64,000 nt of DNA from Rhizophagus irregularis. Its lineage: Eukaryota; Glomeromycota; Glomeromycetes; Glomerales; Glomeraceae. The translations under genes were made by a program, and so were the position numbers. Shown piece after piece: positions 1 through 11,373 of this stretch. The stretch is from the NCBI RefSeq assembly GCF_026210795.1, contig NC_089439.1, positions 1,488,001-1,552,000 of the forward strand, in the 5' to 3' direction. The number at the start of each line of letters is the position of its first letter. Position 1 is the stretch's first letter. The notes under the pieces are model-generated. The model was not told the DNA's origin and made no database searches. It worked only from the letters and a program-made list of their open reading frames with translations.

Positions 1-1262
1 TTATTACTATTACTAGCACATGAAAATACTTTTATTAGCCTTATATTAAATCTGTGGTTTTTTGTAAAGTAATAGGTTAATCCAGGAACACGTAACACGT
101 AATTCTATTACAAACTCCTGACGATGATTTAAAGGAACCTTCACTCGAAGAAAATGATGAGTTCCTTGCCATAAATGAATTGGAGACAGATATTGTAATG
201 AAGAGAGAAAGGTTTGTTGCAGGTATTACTCAACACGTCTGCCCATGGTAGTATTTTTTCCTTACCATAGTCCGTAGAATCTTAAAAGGTAGGCTAAACA
301 AAAATCGGGTTAACCTGTTATTTTTTTGTCTTAGCCATGCAGCTTATTTACTGTAAATATTTCACAATGTCCGTAGCCCGTTCAATGGCAAAGAAACCAG
401 GTGTACCCTAAACATTTGTTCGTTAGAGACGGCCTAAAGGGACATGTTCAGAGATGTATGGAAATAATACAGAATAGAAAAGTGCATGCTAAAATATAAG
501 GGTAGTGTAACAAAACGGTTTGACGACATGCTCCTGCTATTGGCTAGTAAAAGGAACAAAAGAATACCGTATGCATATGCAGGGAAGGTTATGAGTGGGT
601 ATAGGAACCCAAGTTCTTACCTGAAAGGTACTACGTAGAACTTCCTTATTTAAAGAGCGCACCTGTGGGTGATTTCTCTTTAGAGATCTTCCGGAAAGTG
701 AAATTGGACGTCTGCGGATAAAAATATGTGAAGGGAAAATGCAGTCCCACACAAAAAGAGTACTGTGGAATTCATTCATTTGCAATACGAAAAAAGCTGT
801 AAGCTACTATCATTATGCATGATATGCGGAGACGGACCAACTCAGTATCACTGCTATATCTCTAATGCAGACAGATTAAGGAGTAACAATAATCTCATGT
901 GAATGTGTGGAAAAATTCAGAGCCATGCGAACCCTAACAAGCCATGTGAATGCGAAAAGGAAAAGGCAGTGCAAACCACAAGCAGAACAACAGACTGCGC
1001 AATAGCCTGTGCTACAGACTGCAGTAGAGAAGGAATCCTTCAGCATATATACAAAAACAACGCCCGTACTAAGAGTCTACGCCTAAAATATATGAAGAAA
1101 TTCCCGATGCAATACTATGTATTCTGGTGAAATCATGTTTCGCCCAAAACTAAGAAATGTTGATCTCTGGAAAGTAGCGTGTAATTCGGTAAACAGATTC
1201 ATTGGAAATAAGTAGTTGTAGTCAGTTCCACTAAGCGAATCTGAAAATACCTCTTATTCGGC

Positions 1263-1349
1263 CGGAGACTGCCCAAAGGGTACAGAATTTGTCACGTGAT
1301 TTGAGCGACTTCAGGTCGTCGAAATTGTGCCCTTTAGGGCAGTCTCTGA
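1263..1349. repeat. Composite inverted repeat around a hairpin
   Basis: Positions 1263-1290 and 1321-1349 are inverted copies of one unit (GGAGACTGCCCAAAGGG in one arm, its near-complement in the other). A TCACGTGA-like site and the hairpin GCGACTTCAGGTCG lie between them. The whole could fold as a long stem with a side hairpin. Both arms belong to the dispersed CAGTC-GGA-GACTG family. Confidence 0.75.
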
Positions 1350-1964
1350 CTGAATTTTATTCACAGAAATTTATCATGTGATTTTTGCCAAGAGATTCCG
1401 TGATTGTTAGTCCCGTCTCTTCATCCATAATTACGAAATCATTAGTGCAGAAGAGATATTGGGTACATTTCCGTCTAGAAACATCATATACATTCCGGAG
1501 GCAGGAATATTTAGTCTTTAGACCTTCCAAACCACCCTCTGGGTAGGGCTTCTTCTCGAATTATAAAACATTTGGTTTTATGGGAAGTAGATAATATCGT
1601 ATTTACCGAATGCAGAACAAAAAGGAGAGTAAATATCAATGGAGAAGTATGTCCAGAAGACATTTACGAAAATGTGAATAGCAAAGATAGAGCAGCTAGT
1701 AGATGTGGAAGTGTTATGGGTTGCTGGCAAGCAGTAGTTTAAAGTGGATATTTGGCCTATAGTTGCTCTGCTTCACAAGTTAAAGGCGTGGGTGTGAAAA
1801 AATGATCATACAATTCAGTCAAAGACTGCCTAAAGGCACAACTTCGGATAAGCAGATAACGTTACGTGACGTGTCAGGCGACCTGTGTTGCTTAGGTTTT
1901 CCCATGTAGACAGAACCCTCTGAGTGCCTGCAGCCGTCTACGTTCTCCTTCCGCAGTCACCAAA

Positions 1965-2257
1965 AAAATCACGTAATTTCAGCGACCTCAGGTCGCCCAA
2001 AATCCTTGGCAAAATTTCTCCCTGTTTTCCATTCCTAATCATTTCCGCAGCTGTCCACGTTATTCCTCCCGTTGTCCACTAAAAAAACTTTAACGACCAG
2101 AAGTCGCTCAAAGTCACGTGATTTGGGCGAACATTGATCGCCCAAATCTCTTGGCAAAATTTCTTTGCAAAAATCCCCTGTCGTTCACTCATAATAATTT
2201 CCGCAGAAGCCCCGCAGGAACTCACGTTATTCCTTTCACATGTTGTCCACTAAGTTA
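1965..2257. repeat. Diverged tandem duplication of ~145 bp
   Basis: Two adjacent copies share the same order of blocks: TCACGT(A/G)ATTT, a GCGACC-type hairpin, CTTGGCAAAATTTCT, a cytosine-rich block, TTTCCGCAG, ACGTTATTCCT and GTTGTCCACTAA. The copies (about 1965-2090 and 2112-2257) differ by many substitutions. Parts of the same unit recur near 23.7, 30.5, 33.9 and 35.0 kb. Confidence 0.65.
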
Positions 2258-2522
2258 GATTATGATACGGGTGAATGTTGACGTAGACGGGAGAAGATCT
2301 TCCTATAATACTTATCATCAAGAGCACATGATATAGGACCCTCAGGTATCGATGTCACGTGCATATACCTAGTTTCTACTCCGTACCCTCTGGGTAGAAC
2401 TTCCTTTCAAAGGTTTTAGGATATGTCCCTAAGTCCACTCATATTCTTCAACGACGGTATCCGGAAATTTTCTTGGCAAAAGTGATCGGCGTGACGATTA
2501 GTCACGCTCACGTGATTTTATT

Positions 2523-2560
2523 CATGTGACACTCTTAACAAATGAGTAGAGTGTCATGTG
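2523..2560. repeat. 38-bp palindromic element (CATGTGACACTCT type)
   Basis: CATGTGACACTCT is followed after about 12 bases by AGAGTGTCATGTG, a 13-bp inverted repeat. Similar copies stand near 20819-20855, 42465-42503 and 56310-56347, with weaker ones near 8560 and 29005. The stems stay complementary while copies vary. Confidence 0.8.
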
Positions 2561-3171
2561 TCCATTACTTACATTATCGAACCACTTATTTTCTTCTTCA
2601 CAGTCTCTTACGTCATTCTGTGTCTACGTCATCCCCCTGTTGTTCACTAACCAAATGTTTCGGTTCTTACTCTAGTTACCAGTCTGGATTTCCAACTATC
2701 TCGGCTAATGGGTTGTTCCAATCTATACCAATGGAAGCTGCGTATTATAAGAATTTCGGCATGACCACTCATAGAGCTTAAATATTCTATAGGTCCCGGT
2801 AGCTTTTCAAACGCTTCTATGTAATCCACTGTCTCCATATGGTGGTGATCAGTCGGAGAGCCCTTGGCTGGGCGAAGCCCACTGCTCTAAGAGCAAAATT
2901 ATTCTCCTGAAGGGAGGTTACACTGGAATGACGAATGTGTGAAAATGGCCATATTAGACAGTTATTTAGTCTGTAGGACCTTCATCGAAGTACGTTTTTT
3001 ACGTATTTTGCACTCCATTATTTTCACTTCCTTCGGAAGGTCCATAAATGGACTGGAATGGGCTATTTCTTCGAAAGGCTACGCCAAGCCCTCTTTCTTT
3101 TTCAGTGGAACCCGAAGGAAAAATTATGCTCACCACTGTATATTCGCCTTTCTTGAGCAAAAAATGCCCAG

Positions 3172-3179
3172 AATATTGA
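3172..3179 (+). promoter_or_regulatory. AAAATTGA-like promoter motif (AATATTGA)
   Basis: Seven of eight bases match AAAATTGA, the early-promoter motif known in Mimiviridae. It lies 26 nt before the chosen F-box start at 3205, or 8 nt before the alternative ATG at 3187. Confidence 0.4.
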
Positions 3180-3204
3180 ATTTCTTATGATGGTCATAGG
3201 TAAA

Positions 3205-4370
3205 ATGAGTGAGAATAAATCCGAGCCTTCGACTCTATGCTACAATCCCTTAGCATTGCCGGAAATACTAGCTAATGTACTTCGCTTGTGTAGGGATTAT
3301 AATACATCACTTCGTGAGCTCTGCTCAGATTTACACTCGTTTGCACTGGTTAACCGGCTATGGTATAGATGTACCATTCCTCTCTTATGGAAAAGCCTGT
3401 GTTTCCAACTCAATAACACGAAATTTGCTCGTTTGATGGGCATTTGGGAGATAAATATGAGAAAAAAACATGTCTGAATGGGTTGGTCGGTACAACATGT
3501 TTAAGCTATTTAATACTAAACAAGATAGAGATCACCGTATTATCGATAAGCTTGCTGTCCAAATGTCCTAACCTGGAATTGTTGGATATTACATACGTTA
3601 TTTTACTGGATTAAACTATCTGGCGTTTCGAAACTTTCCTTCGTTAAAGTCTTTATATATAGTAGAATGTGCATTTCTTTATGAGCTTATTGTTGATAAA
3701 TGTAAAAAGCTAAAACATCTTAGTGTAATCGGAGAATACCACAAGGCTGATATGAATGTGTCTTTGATTATTCTTCCGTCCCTCATTGATATAGAACTTG
3801 GTAATGTTAAGATAGATAGTGCTTTGGCACAACAGATTACGTGCTTATATCATATCAAATATCTTTCTTTATGGCAAGTACATATCTCATGGGGATTGTC
3901 ATTATTCCCAACTAGTCTAGAGTCCCTTACATACCATCCTTCGTGTTTATAAAGATTACTGTATGCTGAGTTCTACATACCCACTATTAACTCACTTAGC
4001 ATTGGATGGAGTAGCAGTCGTTAACCTGCATACTATTGCGAAAAGATGTCCAGTACTCACTAGCCTCAAGCTATTCGATATTGGCAAAGTTATGAGATTT
4101 GCATATATATCGGAATTACGTGATCTGACAATGTTATTATTATTAATTGATGATATGTCTGTAGATTATCTTCGCATAATTTCATCACTATCTGACCTTC
4201 AAACGTTAGATATAGAGATGCAAAGAGATTCTCCCGTTCTAGATATATCGTGTTTATCCACGATGAAAAAATTGACAGATATTACCCTTCGATGCAACGA
4301 AGAGAGGTATGTGATACCGGACAGTTTGAGATCTATAGTAAAGATCGTAGAATGTAGCTCTAATTTTTAG
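3205..4370 (+). pseudogene. F-box / leucine-rich-repeat protein, broken
   Basis: F-box proteins recruit substrates to SCF ubiquitin ligases through Skp1; LRRs usually bind the substrate. The F-box is readable after the ATG at 3205 (LPEILANVLRL ... ALVNRLWYRCTIPLLWKSL). That frame stops at 3475-3477. Leucine-rich repeat sequence then continues through several frames: 3752-3952 (LPSLIDIELGNV, LESLTYH) and 3963-4370 (LTHLALDGV, LTSLKLF, LQTLDIEM). At least two frame changes and several stops separate these pieces, and I see no convincing splice sites. It therefore looks like one decayed gene of about 390 codons. The style is that of the large Rhizophagus F-box families; giant viruses also carry F-box genes. 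An AATATTGA motif lies just upstream. Confidence 0.7.
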
Positions 4371-5847
4371 GACTGTCTAGCTAATACAGAGAGCGGGTAT
4401 AATGCGGGTAAAAGACAGCAATGGGCTGGATATTATATTTTTCAACAATGAACTAATTGCTAATCTCTGAGAATTGTTAGATTTATAGGCTACAAATGAC
4501 AACGGATTGTAGACTGCGGAATAAAAGTAGTGGAAAATAGAACCTACGAATAGACATTCAGATGGAATCCACTACAGAGAAATAGTAGTGGACGAGATGG
4601 GTAACGACATGAACAATTGTTGCACAGAATATTATCGTTCGTTATATTGCTTCTAAATAATTTCTGGGCCAACACCATTACATGAATTATGTAACAATTG
4701 TACTAGAAGTGCCTGGAAGAATTTACTTGTGGATAGCATTATACAGCGACATAGTACAATGCGATGGATAATAGATTACGAAGAAGAACTAGTGGTCAAC
4801 CTTCATGATGCGACTATGTTCGCACATTGTATATTTACCTACAATGGAAATACGGAATGGATTTTTGTTGGTAACTTATTACATATTTTTGAGCGTAGCT
4901 CAGTCTCCGACCGAATATGATGGGTATATTATTCGTATATTTTTGTTGGTAATGATTGTTCCAAATTTAGTAATACGCTAACAACAAATTTGTGGTACAA
5001 TGATTAGTCGTAGACAGCTCAAAGAGCACATATACTTCTCTTTGTGTTAGTTAAACTAAAGGAGCCCCTTGAGAGAATTTCTACATTGACATATATATTA
5101 GTTGATAGCCAGTTATGTAATTCTGGTAGTGTTATCCACTTACATTTCGTAAATGAATAGTAGAAATAAACAAAAAACGTGACTGAGTTTTTTGATTACA
5201 ATGTACAGCATAAGGGGACAGTATATGGGACGTAAACGATAAATTAATATCGGCATACATGTTCTTGCTTGCCAACTCCTCCTGGGATTCCAATTTTCTT
5301 CATATACTAGATATCTTTTCGTGACTTAGAAATACAATAATGTAGTAATAATGAATTCGAAGAATATATAATATGTACTATTGTTAAGGGATGATACCCG
5401 ACAGTTAGTATATCAACAGAACGTAGTGAGTTATCTATGGTCTAAGATAAACACGAAATCGTTATAAAGGTTAACAACGATTGTGAATACCTACTATCCT
5501 ACAGCACAACAGAGGCTAAAAAAGAAAATTAATTTTAGCAGTTGGCGGCGCCTGAAGGGTATTCCTTCAGAATGTGAGCTCATGTATATGGTCCACCTTA
5601 TTGGGATTGAGACATGACCATAGGATCAACTACCATCAAACAATGAGGACGGAGATGTTTGACAGTAAAAAGTAATACTCGCTACCTTCTTATCCGAACC
5701 TATTGTTTCTTCTCTATTCGAACGCCTGCTTCTGTTACAAGCAAATGACTTTTAACTTCGTATGGACAATTACGATGGTTACGAATGAAAGAGTAGGACT
5801 GAACAATTGCTTGCCATCATGTTCTAGAGAAAGGTATAGAGATGTTC
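4371..5847. other. Intergenic, no gene seen
   Basis: Short open frames only. A small open frame at 4729-4920 shows no recognisable motif and I do not support it. The region is AT-rich with few strong mini-hairpins (one GGCGCCTGAAGGGTATTCCT-like block near 5546). Confidence 0.5.
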
Positions 5848-6786
5848 TTAAACAGGCTGCATTAATTTAATACAGAACTGTGTGTTCCCTCCCGTCTCCA
5901 GGATTTCCTGATCTGTGCTTTCTACAGTAAAATGAGTTCCAAACGTTTTTCCTAGCAAGCTCAGATCTCGGTTATTACATATTAGGTATATAGAGGGGAT
6001 GATGCGTTGGGTCACTATAAGTAGCAACAAACTCTCACAGTTCCCCCATTCACGAATAAAAATAGTTAGCCTATGGAATGAGTTGCACGAGGAGGCTAGC
6101 CTACAAATAAGGGCATCTACTGTAGAATCCCTCACCCCTGGCGCATATTCTATGCGCAATGTCTTTAGGGACTCAAATATTGGACGGTTTTTTTTGTCCA
6201 TCAGTTCCAGCCACAATTTTACTAAGAGCTTAACCGAGTTGTTCGGAGTCATTTTTACCCTCGCATGCAAAAGACACGTATTATTGTCTCTAAAAACTTT
6301 TTGGATGTCATCGACAACCCTTAAAAAGTACTTCTCGTAGTCGGCAAGGAATATAATGTCGTTCACAAAACACCTTTTCCAGTGTATAATGCACGAAGTT
6401 AGCACATAGCTATCGAAATATCTAATATATGAGGGATAGGGAAGACTCCAGTGGTTGTAGCCATAAGTCACTAGTTCATGGACTCTCGTCATTTCAACTT
6501 CTGCTTCCTTCCCATATAGACTTCTTATCCATCTTTCTTCGAACATAGACTTGGGACCATTGTCGTCTAGCTGTTTTCCTTGGAGCAGAGTCCTCATGAA
6601 ATGAATATACTGGCGATTTATCCATGGACATTTTTTCTGCCGTAACAAGCTAAATGGATCATCCCACAGTATAGGGATAGCCAGGGAACACCATTCCTTG
6701 TTCACAAGTATGCAGCTATGCATGGAATTAAGATGGATAACCTTTAGCCATCGCATGATATTTAACAATACATCAGGGACTAGCAT
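5848..6786 (-). CDS. F-box domain protein, intact
   Basis: The protein is 312 residues. Residues 1-45 form an F-box (PDVLLNIMRWLK, then SCILVNKEWCSLAIPILWDDPF), with the usual pattern of a cysteine/leucine-rich helix and a conserved W before a P-x-LW segment. In the family this part docks to Skp1 of an SCF ubiquitin ligase. The remainder (about 50-312) has scattered leucine-rich stretches (LKTLRIEYAP, FHRLTIFI) and presumably binds the target, which cannot be told. The frame runs unbroken from the ATG, no intron is needed, and a GAAATTGA promoter-like motif lies 40 nt upstream. Layout and motif style match fungal (Rhizophagus-type) F-box proteins, so capture from a host or an insertion of host DNA are both possible. 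It is one of the few undamaged genes in the left region. Confidence 0.75.
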   Translation of the reverse strand: MLVPDVLLNIMRWLKVIHLNSMHSCILVNKEWCSLAIPILWDDPFSLLRQKKCPWINRQYIHFMRTLLQGKQLDDNGPKSMFEERWIRSLYGKEAEVEMTRVHELVTYGYNHWSLPYPSYIRYFDSYVLTSCIIHWKRCFVNDIIFLADYEKYFLRVVDDIQKVFRDNNTCLLHARVKMTPNNSVKLLVKLWLELMDKKNRPIFESLKTLRIEYAPGVRDSTVDALICRLASSCNSFHRLTIFIREWGNCESLLLLIVTQRIIPSIYLICNNRDLSLLGKTFGTHFTVESTDQEILETGGNTQFCIKLMQPV

Positions 6787-6825
6787 TTTCCTAAAGTATG
6801 CGGCTTAAAATAGCAAGCAATAAAT

Positions 6826-6833
6826 TCAATTTC
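6826..6833 (-). promoter_or_regulatory. AAAATTGA-like promoter motif (GAAATTGA)
   Basis: On the minus strand GAAATTGA (7 of 8 to the mimivirus-type early motif) stands 40 nt before the F-box ATG at 6786. Confidence 0.5.
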
Positions 6834-8846
6834 GGACCTAAGGCGATAAAGACAGCTTCATTTCATGTATTTGGTCACACAGCCAGTTGACGAAAAGGAA
6901 TGAAGTAATCAGACACAGGTTCGACGATTGTGGGTTTCTCGCTAACACTTGACTTCAGACATTACTACCCTTAATGATGCATTCCTCAGCTTCTCTCAGA
7001 GAGAACGGTAGTAGTATGATACTTGACGCTATCGAATAGGCCACAATCATAAGCGAAGTCATTTAGCTCGAGAACCAGTAGTTTTAACTTTTAACTAGTT
7101 CCAAAGTAGTTACAGAATATTATGGAAATGTCATTCAAGAAATGTCTATGGTGAACTGATCATGAGTGTTCACTACATTCCAAAGAATGGTGTATGAAAT
7201 CTCAGCCTAAATAGAAGGCCGTATAGCTGTGTTTCTCGAAACTCTATACTGAGCAACATACTACCCAGAGGGTACGGAGTAGAAATCCAAAGGAAGAACT
7301 TCTTATTTCCACAGCAGTTCATAGCACTCCATAGCATGTATGTCTACACGAGACTTACAGATTGACTCTGCGCAAAACATGTACTATATTATCGTCTTGT
7401 CTAGAGAAGTCAATAGAGAAAGTCAATAGAGAAAGTCAATAGAGAAAGTCAATAGAGAAAGTTAATAGAGAAAGTTAATAGAGAAAGTTAATAGAGAAAG
7501 TTAATAGAGAAAGTTAATAGAGAATGTAGACAGAACATTGGTCGAGCCACACATAAGTTTACGTAATAATGCATGAGCTTACATTTGTATATGAGCGTAT
7601 TACAAAATAGATACAAAGTCACGCAACACTCCTCTCAACCACGCTCTTTAATTAAGGAGGTTTTACATAGTACTTTTCAGGTAGGAACACAGGTTTCTAG
7701 GAAAGTGTTATATGGATATTGAAACGTAATACTGCGCCTGAAGCAGAACCATCATAAACGAATAAGACAGATTAGTAGTAAACAAAAGTACGGCACTAAG
7801 ACGGTATGCAAGGCGTTTTTATAATTGGATAATTTTTCCTGTGTAATCACGAAATCACGAAGTGAGGAGCGGTTTAGACGTTGCTAAGAGAACATGTGTG
7901 ATCTTGCACGAATCACGTGATTTCTCAGACGGCCCGTCCCGGAAATTACAGAACGGACTGAACTGTAAAAATTTTAACAACCCTATGCAATGACCCCAAA
8001 GGGTACTTCCTTTGCAAAGGTCTTAGGAAATGCCTGAAGGATATTTCTTCGCAATGTGTTCCTAATATGGCTCAACCACACTCATTAATCACAACATATA
8101 AATGATTGTTATCGATAACCGATTAATGGGTACATATCTTCCCGGAGGGTTAATCCAGTTCTACGGAGTACCTGAGCGCATCCTATGGTGGTTATACTCT
8201 TGCCGCTCAACCACGCTCTGTGTTCATTTTTTTACTATTCATTTACATTATCAATTACAGTGGTGAGCATAATTATTTAGAAAAAGAAAGGAAAAATACG
8301 TAAAAAAAGGGTCTAAAATGGCTATTTCCTACATTTACCATTCCAAATAATTTTGCTCTTCGAGCAGTCTCTGATTGATCACTACCGTACGTAGATGAAT
8401 AATAGACAAATGTCCACAAAAAAATCTCCACTTCCTTCGGAAGGACCTATGGGCTGATTTTTCGAGGAACGAGGGTATTTCCTAAGACCTTTGCAGATGA
8501 AGTTCTATCCGGAGGATACGGAGTAGAAACGTAGGTTTCTAGGGGAAAGCATATAACGTGATACTCTGAGCAATTGTTAGAATATCATGTGTTCTTTGAC
8601 ACGTGGTCTCGGTACAATGAGGCTATTCAGTCTTACCGTAATATTACACAAATAACACAAAAAAACTACCGGAGTACGAGTAAAAAAGATATCGAAAATA
8701 TTATGCATATGATGAATTAGTGCGATAAATTAAGCTGTCGTCGACCAAAACAAAAAAATACATGTACGAAATATAATTGGCCATAGTGTATAACATTGCG
8801 TTTATTTATTTAAGATGAAATACAAACGAACTACGAAATATTATCA
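6834..8846. other. Intergenic with hairpin repeats
   Basis: No supportable gene. It holds ACCCAGAGGGT near 7263, TCACGTGA near 7915, GACCCCAAAGGGT near 7990, a GCTCTTCGAGC hairpin near 8350, and a CTTCC-TTC-GGAAGG hairpin near 8432. The TAGAAACNTAGGTTTCTAGG block recurs near 8525. A 14-bp minisatellite is listed separately. Confidence 0.5.
7402..7524. repeat. 14-bp minisatellite
   Basis: About nine head-to-tail copies of AATAGAGAAAGTCA. The first four carry GTCAAT and the later ones GTTAAT, so the variant spread within the array. Confidence 0.95.
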
Positions 8847-9767
8847 TTATTGACTTTTAAGAGAATAAATAGAACCTAGAACTTTCCCATTACGTACAAT
8901 GTTAATAATCTTAGGAGAGTTACCAAAACTAATTTTATCTATGTCTAAGTTAACGTTCTGAGTTTCTTTACACTTAACGAGCAGCCACTTTTCGAGTGAC
9001 TTCCAATCTTTGATTTCTGTTTTTTCATTCTTGTTATCAACGAGAGTAACTACTAAAGAGCAAGATTTCGCATATACAGTCTTAATATCGTTAACTACAC
9101 ATCCTATGTCAACGTGCGTGCCATGATATTTTTTATTAATCCATAAACTCATCGTTAAGGAGGATGATATTTGCAGCAACAATCTGTCCCATGTAAGAAC
9201 CACTTCTCTTGTCCGTGATGAGGATACTTGACTCTTTATCGTCTTTACCCTCAGCAGCTTCTTTGTCCTCTATGAAATCATATGGAAATAATTAGAAATG
9301 AGCAATAATAAATCTGTGAAGAAAATCTAGTACGACGACTAGCTCCTACCATTAACTCCAACTCGCAGTTCGTTCAATTTCCTAGTTAAGTTCTCAATTT
9401 TTAAGGTTGGCGAATCAATTATAACATGAATAAAGTCATTAGAAGGCTGTTCATTCCAATAATCGCTAATAATCCCTCAAAGGTTTTTTATGCTCTCTTT
9501 TTCGTCATTTTTTAGGACTAGTTTCGAAAATTTCTCCTGGTTGTTAACGGGAATATTAACTTTCCAAAGTTTCATGTCATAAGCCTCAATATTTGTAAAC
9601 GTATCGTCTTTTTTTTCTTTGAGTTTCGCAAAAATTTTGTCTTTGAGTTTGTTGATTCTATCACTAGTACAAACATCTACTGTAAACGCTTCCGAGTTTA
9701 CCTCTATTTCATGATGGAGGCGGCAAGTGAGCGTAATAGTAACCATGACTCTGTAAAAGTTACCCAT
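8847..9767 (-). pseudogene. Crinkler (CRN)-type protein, broken
   Basis: Residues 8-90 of the 5' frame (MVTITLTCRLHHEIEVNSEA, later MKLWKVNIP) match the ubiquitin-like header domain of Crinkler proteins, known from oomycetes and abundant in Rhizophagus. In-frame TGA at 9477-9479 interrupts the header. The same frame resumes past it with the typical end of the header (ISDYWNEQPSNDFIHVII). Further on, GTAGGAG (minus strand, 9349 downward) and a CATAG acceptor (9270) could bound an 80-nt intron. The following frame ends at a stop near 9160 and overlaps in another frame a 3' part ending at 8847 (residues INKKYHGTHVDIG onward), whose domain I do not recognise. So there is one nonsense codon, probably one frameshift, and perhaps an intron. 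No AAAATTGA motif is seen upstream, unlike its neighbours, which fits capture from a fungus. Confidence 0.65.
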
Positions 9768-11353
9768 AATTAATTGAACGATGTATTTATATTCAGGTGG
9801 AAACTTGTTACGCCCAAATTCATGCGGAGATAATCACTGGTGGGCAAAGCCCAGGATTTTCCCACGACTAATCATTTATGTCAAAGTATGTTGCCGATTA
9901 TTCTGCTAATACAGCAGCATCCTACTCCATGAATTGCCAAGTGATTGGCGATCTAAGTTAAAAAAGGGAAAAATGTCGACTCTCCAATGTAACAAGGTAT
10001 ATGAATTGTGTATTGTTGTACGTGATTAAGGTGCGCAGATTTTTATTATAAATCAATATTACTATAGGTTAGACGATTACAAGTCAGAGTTTAATCACGT
10101 GATCTCGATCAAAAGTAATCAACGGAAATAATAATATACAAAAATGTTCGACAATAAGACCGTGACCTAAGACCACAGTTGTCTTGTTTTACTTTCTGTT
10201 TTTGTTTTTGTTCTTGTAATTATGATTAATCATCACTGAAAAAAGAAGTTCATGAGAGAAAAGTTCAACGGTCAATCATATTTTAAGGACAAACAAACTG
10301 AAGATGTTTCACTGCTGATCATCCATTAACACAATCAAGGGGATTATGTCGATCATTTTGTTCTAATACAAATCGAGAAGTTAAGCCGAGATTTTCATGT
10401 TTCTATTACAAATGAAGAGAATAAAGCCGAAGGGCATATGTTTTCCCGTTACAAATGGGAAGAAGTTGATGCTGAATCTAACTACTATTCGTTGGTTCCT
10501 TTACACAAATGAGAAGTTATTTTTGATTACTTATGGGACGGAACTGAATATTGAAATGGTTTTTTCGCTGTCCATATTACTACGACCAAATAATTTACCT
10601 AAGGGTGCTATTCCGGAGGAACTCTAAAGAGAAGGATAAAGTAATATGTACCATTAATTTATGTACAAAGAAAGTCATTCTCGTCTGAAATTAAGTGATG
10701 ACAGTGACAGACTAATTTCACTTCGTGGGAAAGCACAGGTGTGTTATGATTACCATATGGCATAATTGGCGGTAAGACGTTCAGTTGGGAGAAAGTTATT
10801 GTAGTGCGAAACAAGATTCTGTTAGGTAGTATGGCCGAGTAATTCAACCCAACAACAACATTTTAATAACAGTTATGCACACATTTTTTGGAAAAACACT
10901 AGACGAAGCCTACTAAGTAGATGTTCAGTACCAGAGGAATTAGGGTCGTCGCAAACACCAGATATAAGAACAGATGTATAATTTTCTTGCCGGTATTCAC
11001 CATAGGATTAGAGAAAGCGTGAAGGATTGAAGGCAAAACAGATAGGTCAGGAACTGTCTTCATAGTATCATTGTCGAAGAAGGCATTATATGGTCTCTCC
11101 ATGGACGGAATATGGCATCCTTATAGAACTACAGTATAATGTGCACTTATGCTTGCCACTAAGACGAACAGGTAAACTACTTCGTTATGTGACACGTATG
11201 AATTGTGCCAATAGAATGTTAGCACATCCCCCTCACAATAATTTACTTCTCTCCTGAATTTAATGACAGGGTCAGTATTTCTGGGTCGTTCTGTGAAAAA
11301 TGAATATTATATTAGTATACATAATCACATCAGTCGGAGACTGCTCAAAAAGC
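9768..11353. other. Intergenic with one possible relic
   Basis: Contains a GGGCAAAGCCCAG hairpin at 9842-9854, a TCACGTGATC site near 10096 and a CAGTCGGAGACTG hairpin at 11332-11344. A 67-codon minus-strand frame (10899-11102) ends in a hydrophobic segment but has no other support. A possible gene relic at 10441-10644 is listed separately. Confidence 0.45.
10441..10644 (+). pseudogene. Possible relic of an unknown coding region
   Basis: One frame reads like protein (FSRYKWEEVDAESNYYSLVP, VIFDYLWDGTEY, NGFFAVHITTTK), but it is broken by four stops. The bias to D, E, W and Y and the absence of hairpin repeats suggest former coding sequence. Two overlapping readings are possible and I cannot name a family. 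Confidence 0.2.
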
Positions 11354-11361
11354 AAAATTCA
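11354..11361 (+). promoter_or_regulatory. AAAATTGA-like motif (AAAATTCA)
   Basis: AAAATTCAACAAC lies 12 nt before the ATG at 11374. The extended sequence resembles AAAATTGAACACA upstream of the bZIP gene and AAATTGAAACAAC upstream of the gene at 26977. Confidence 0.35.
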
Positions 11362-11373
11362 ACAACTTCCATC

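Larger units (their letters stand above)
1..3171. other. Gene-free, repeat-rich left edge
   Basis: I see no supportable gene here; the open frames are short and carry repeat sequence. The stretch holds many mini-hairpins: CGACTTCAGGTCG near 1309, the CAGTC-GGA-GACTG type near 1265 and 2850, ACCCTCTGGGT near 1535 and 2385, and CTTCC-TTC-GGAAG near 3030. TCACGTGA-like palindromes recur (1292, 2112, 2507). A composite inverted repeat, a diverged tandem duplication and a 38-bp palindromic element are listed separately. The density of repeats and lack of genes suggest decayed or non-coding DNA. Confidence 0.7.

Noticed and set aside
10899-11102. Small minus-strand frame ending in a hydrophobic helix
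   Set aside because: Only 67 codons, no promoter-like motif and no recognisable family; kept only as a remark in the intergenic entry.
11263-11373. Upstream ATG extending the 11374 gene by 37 codons
   Set aside because: The extension translates a dispersed hairpin unit and the promoter-like motif lies inside it.
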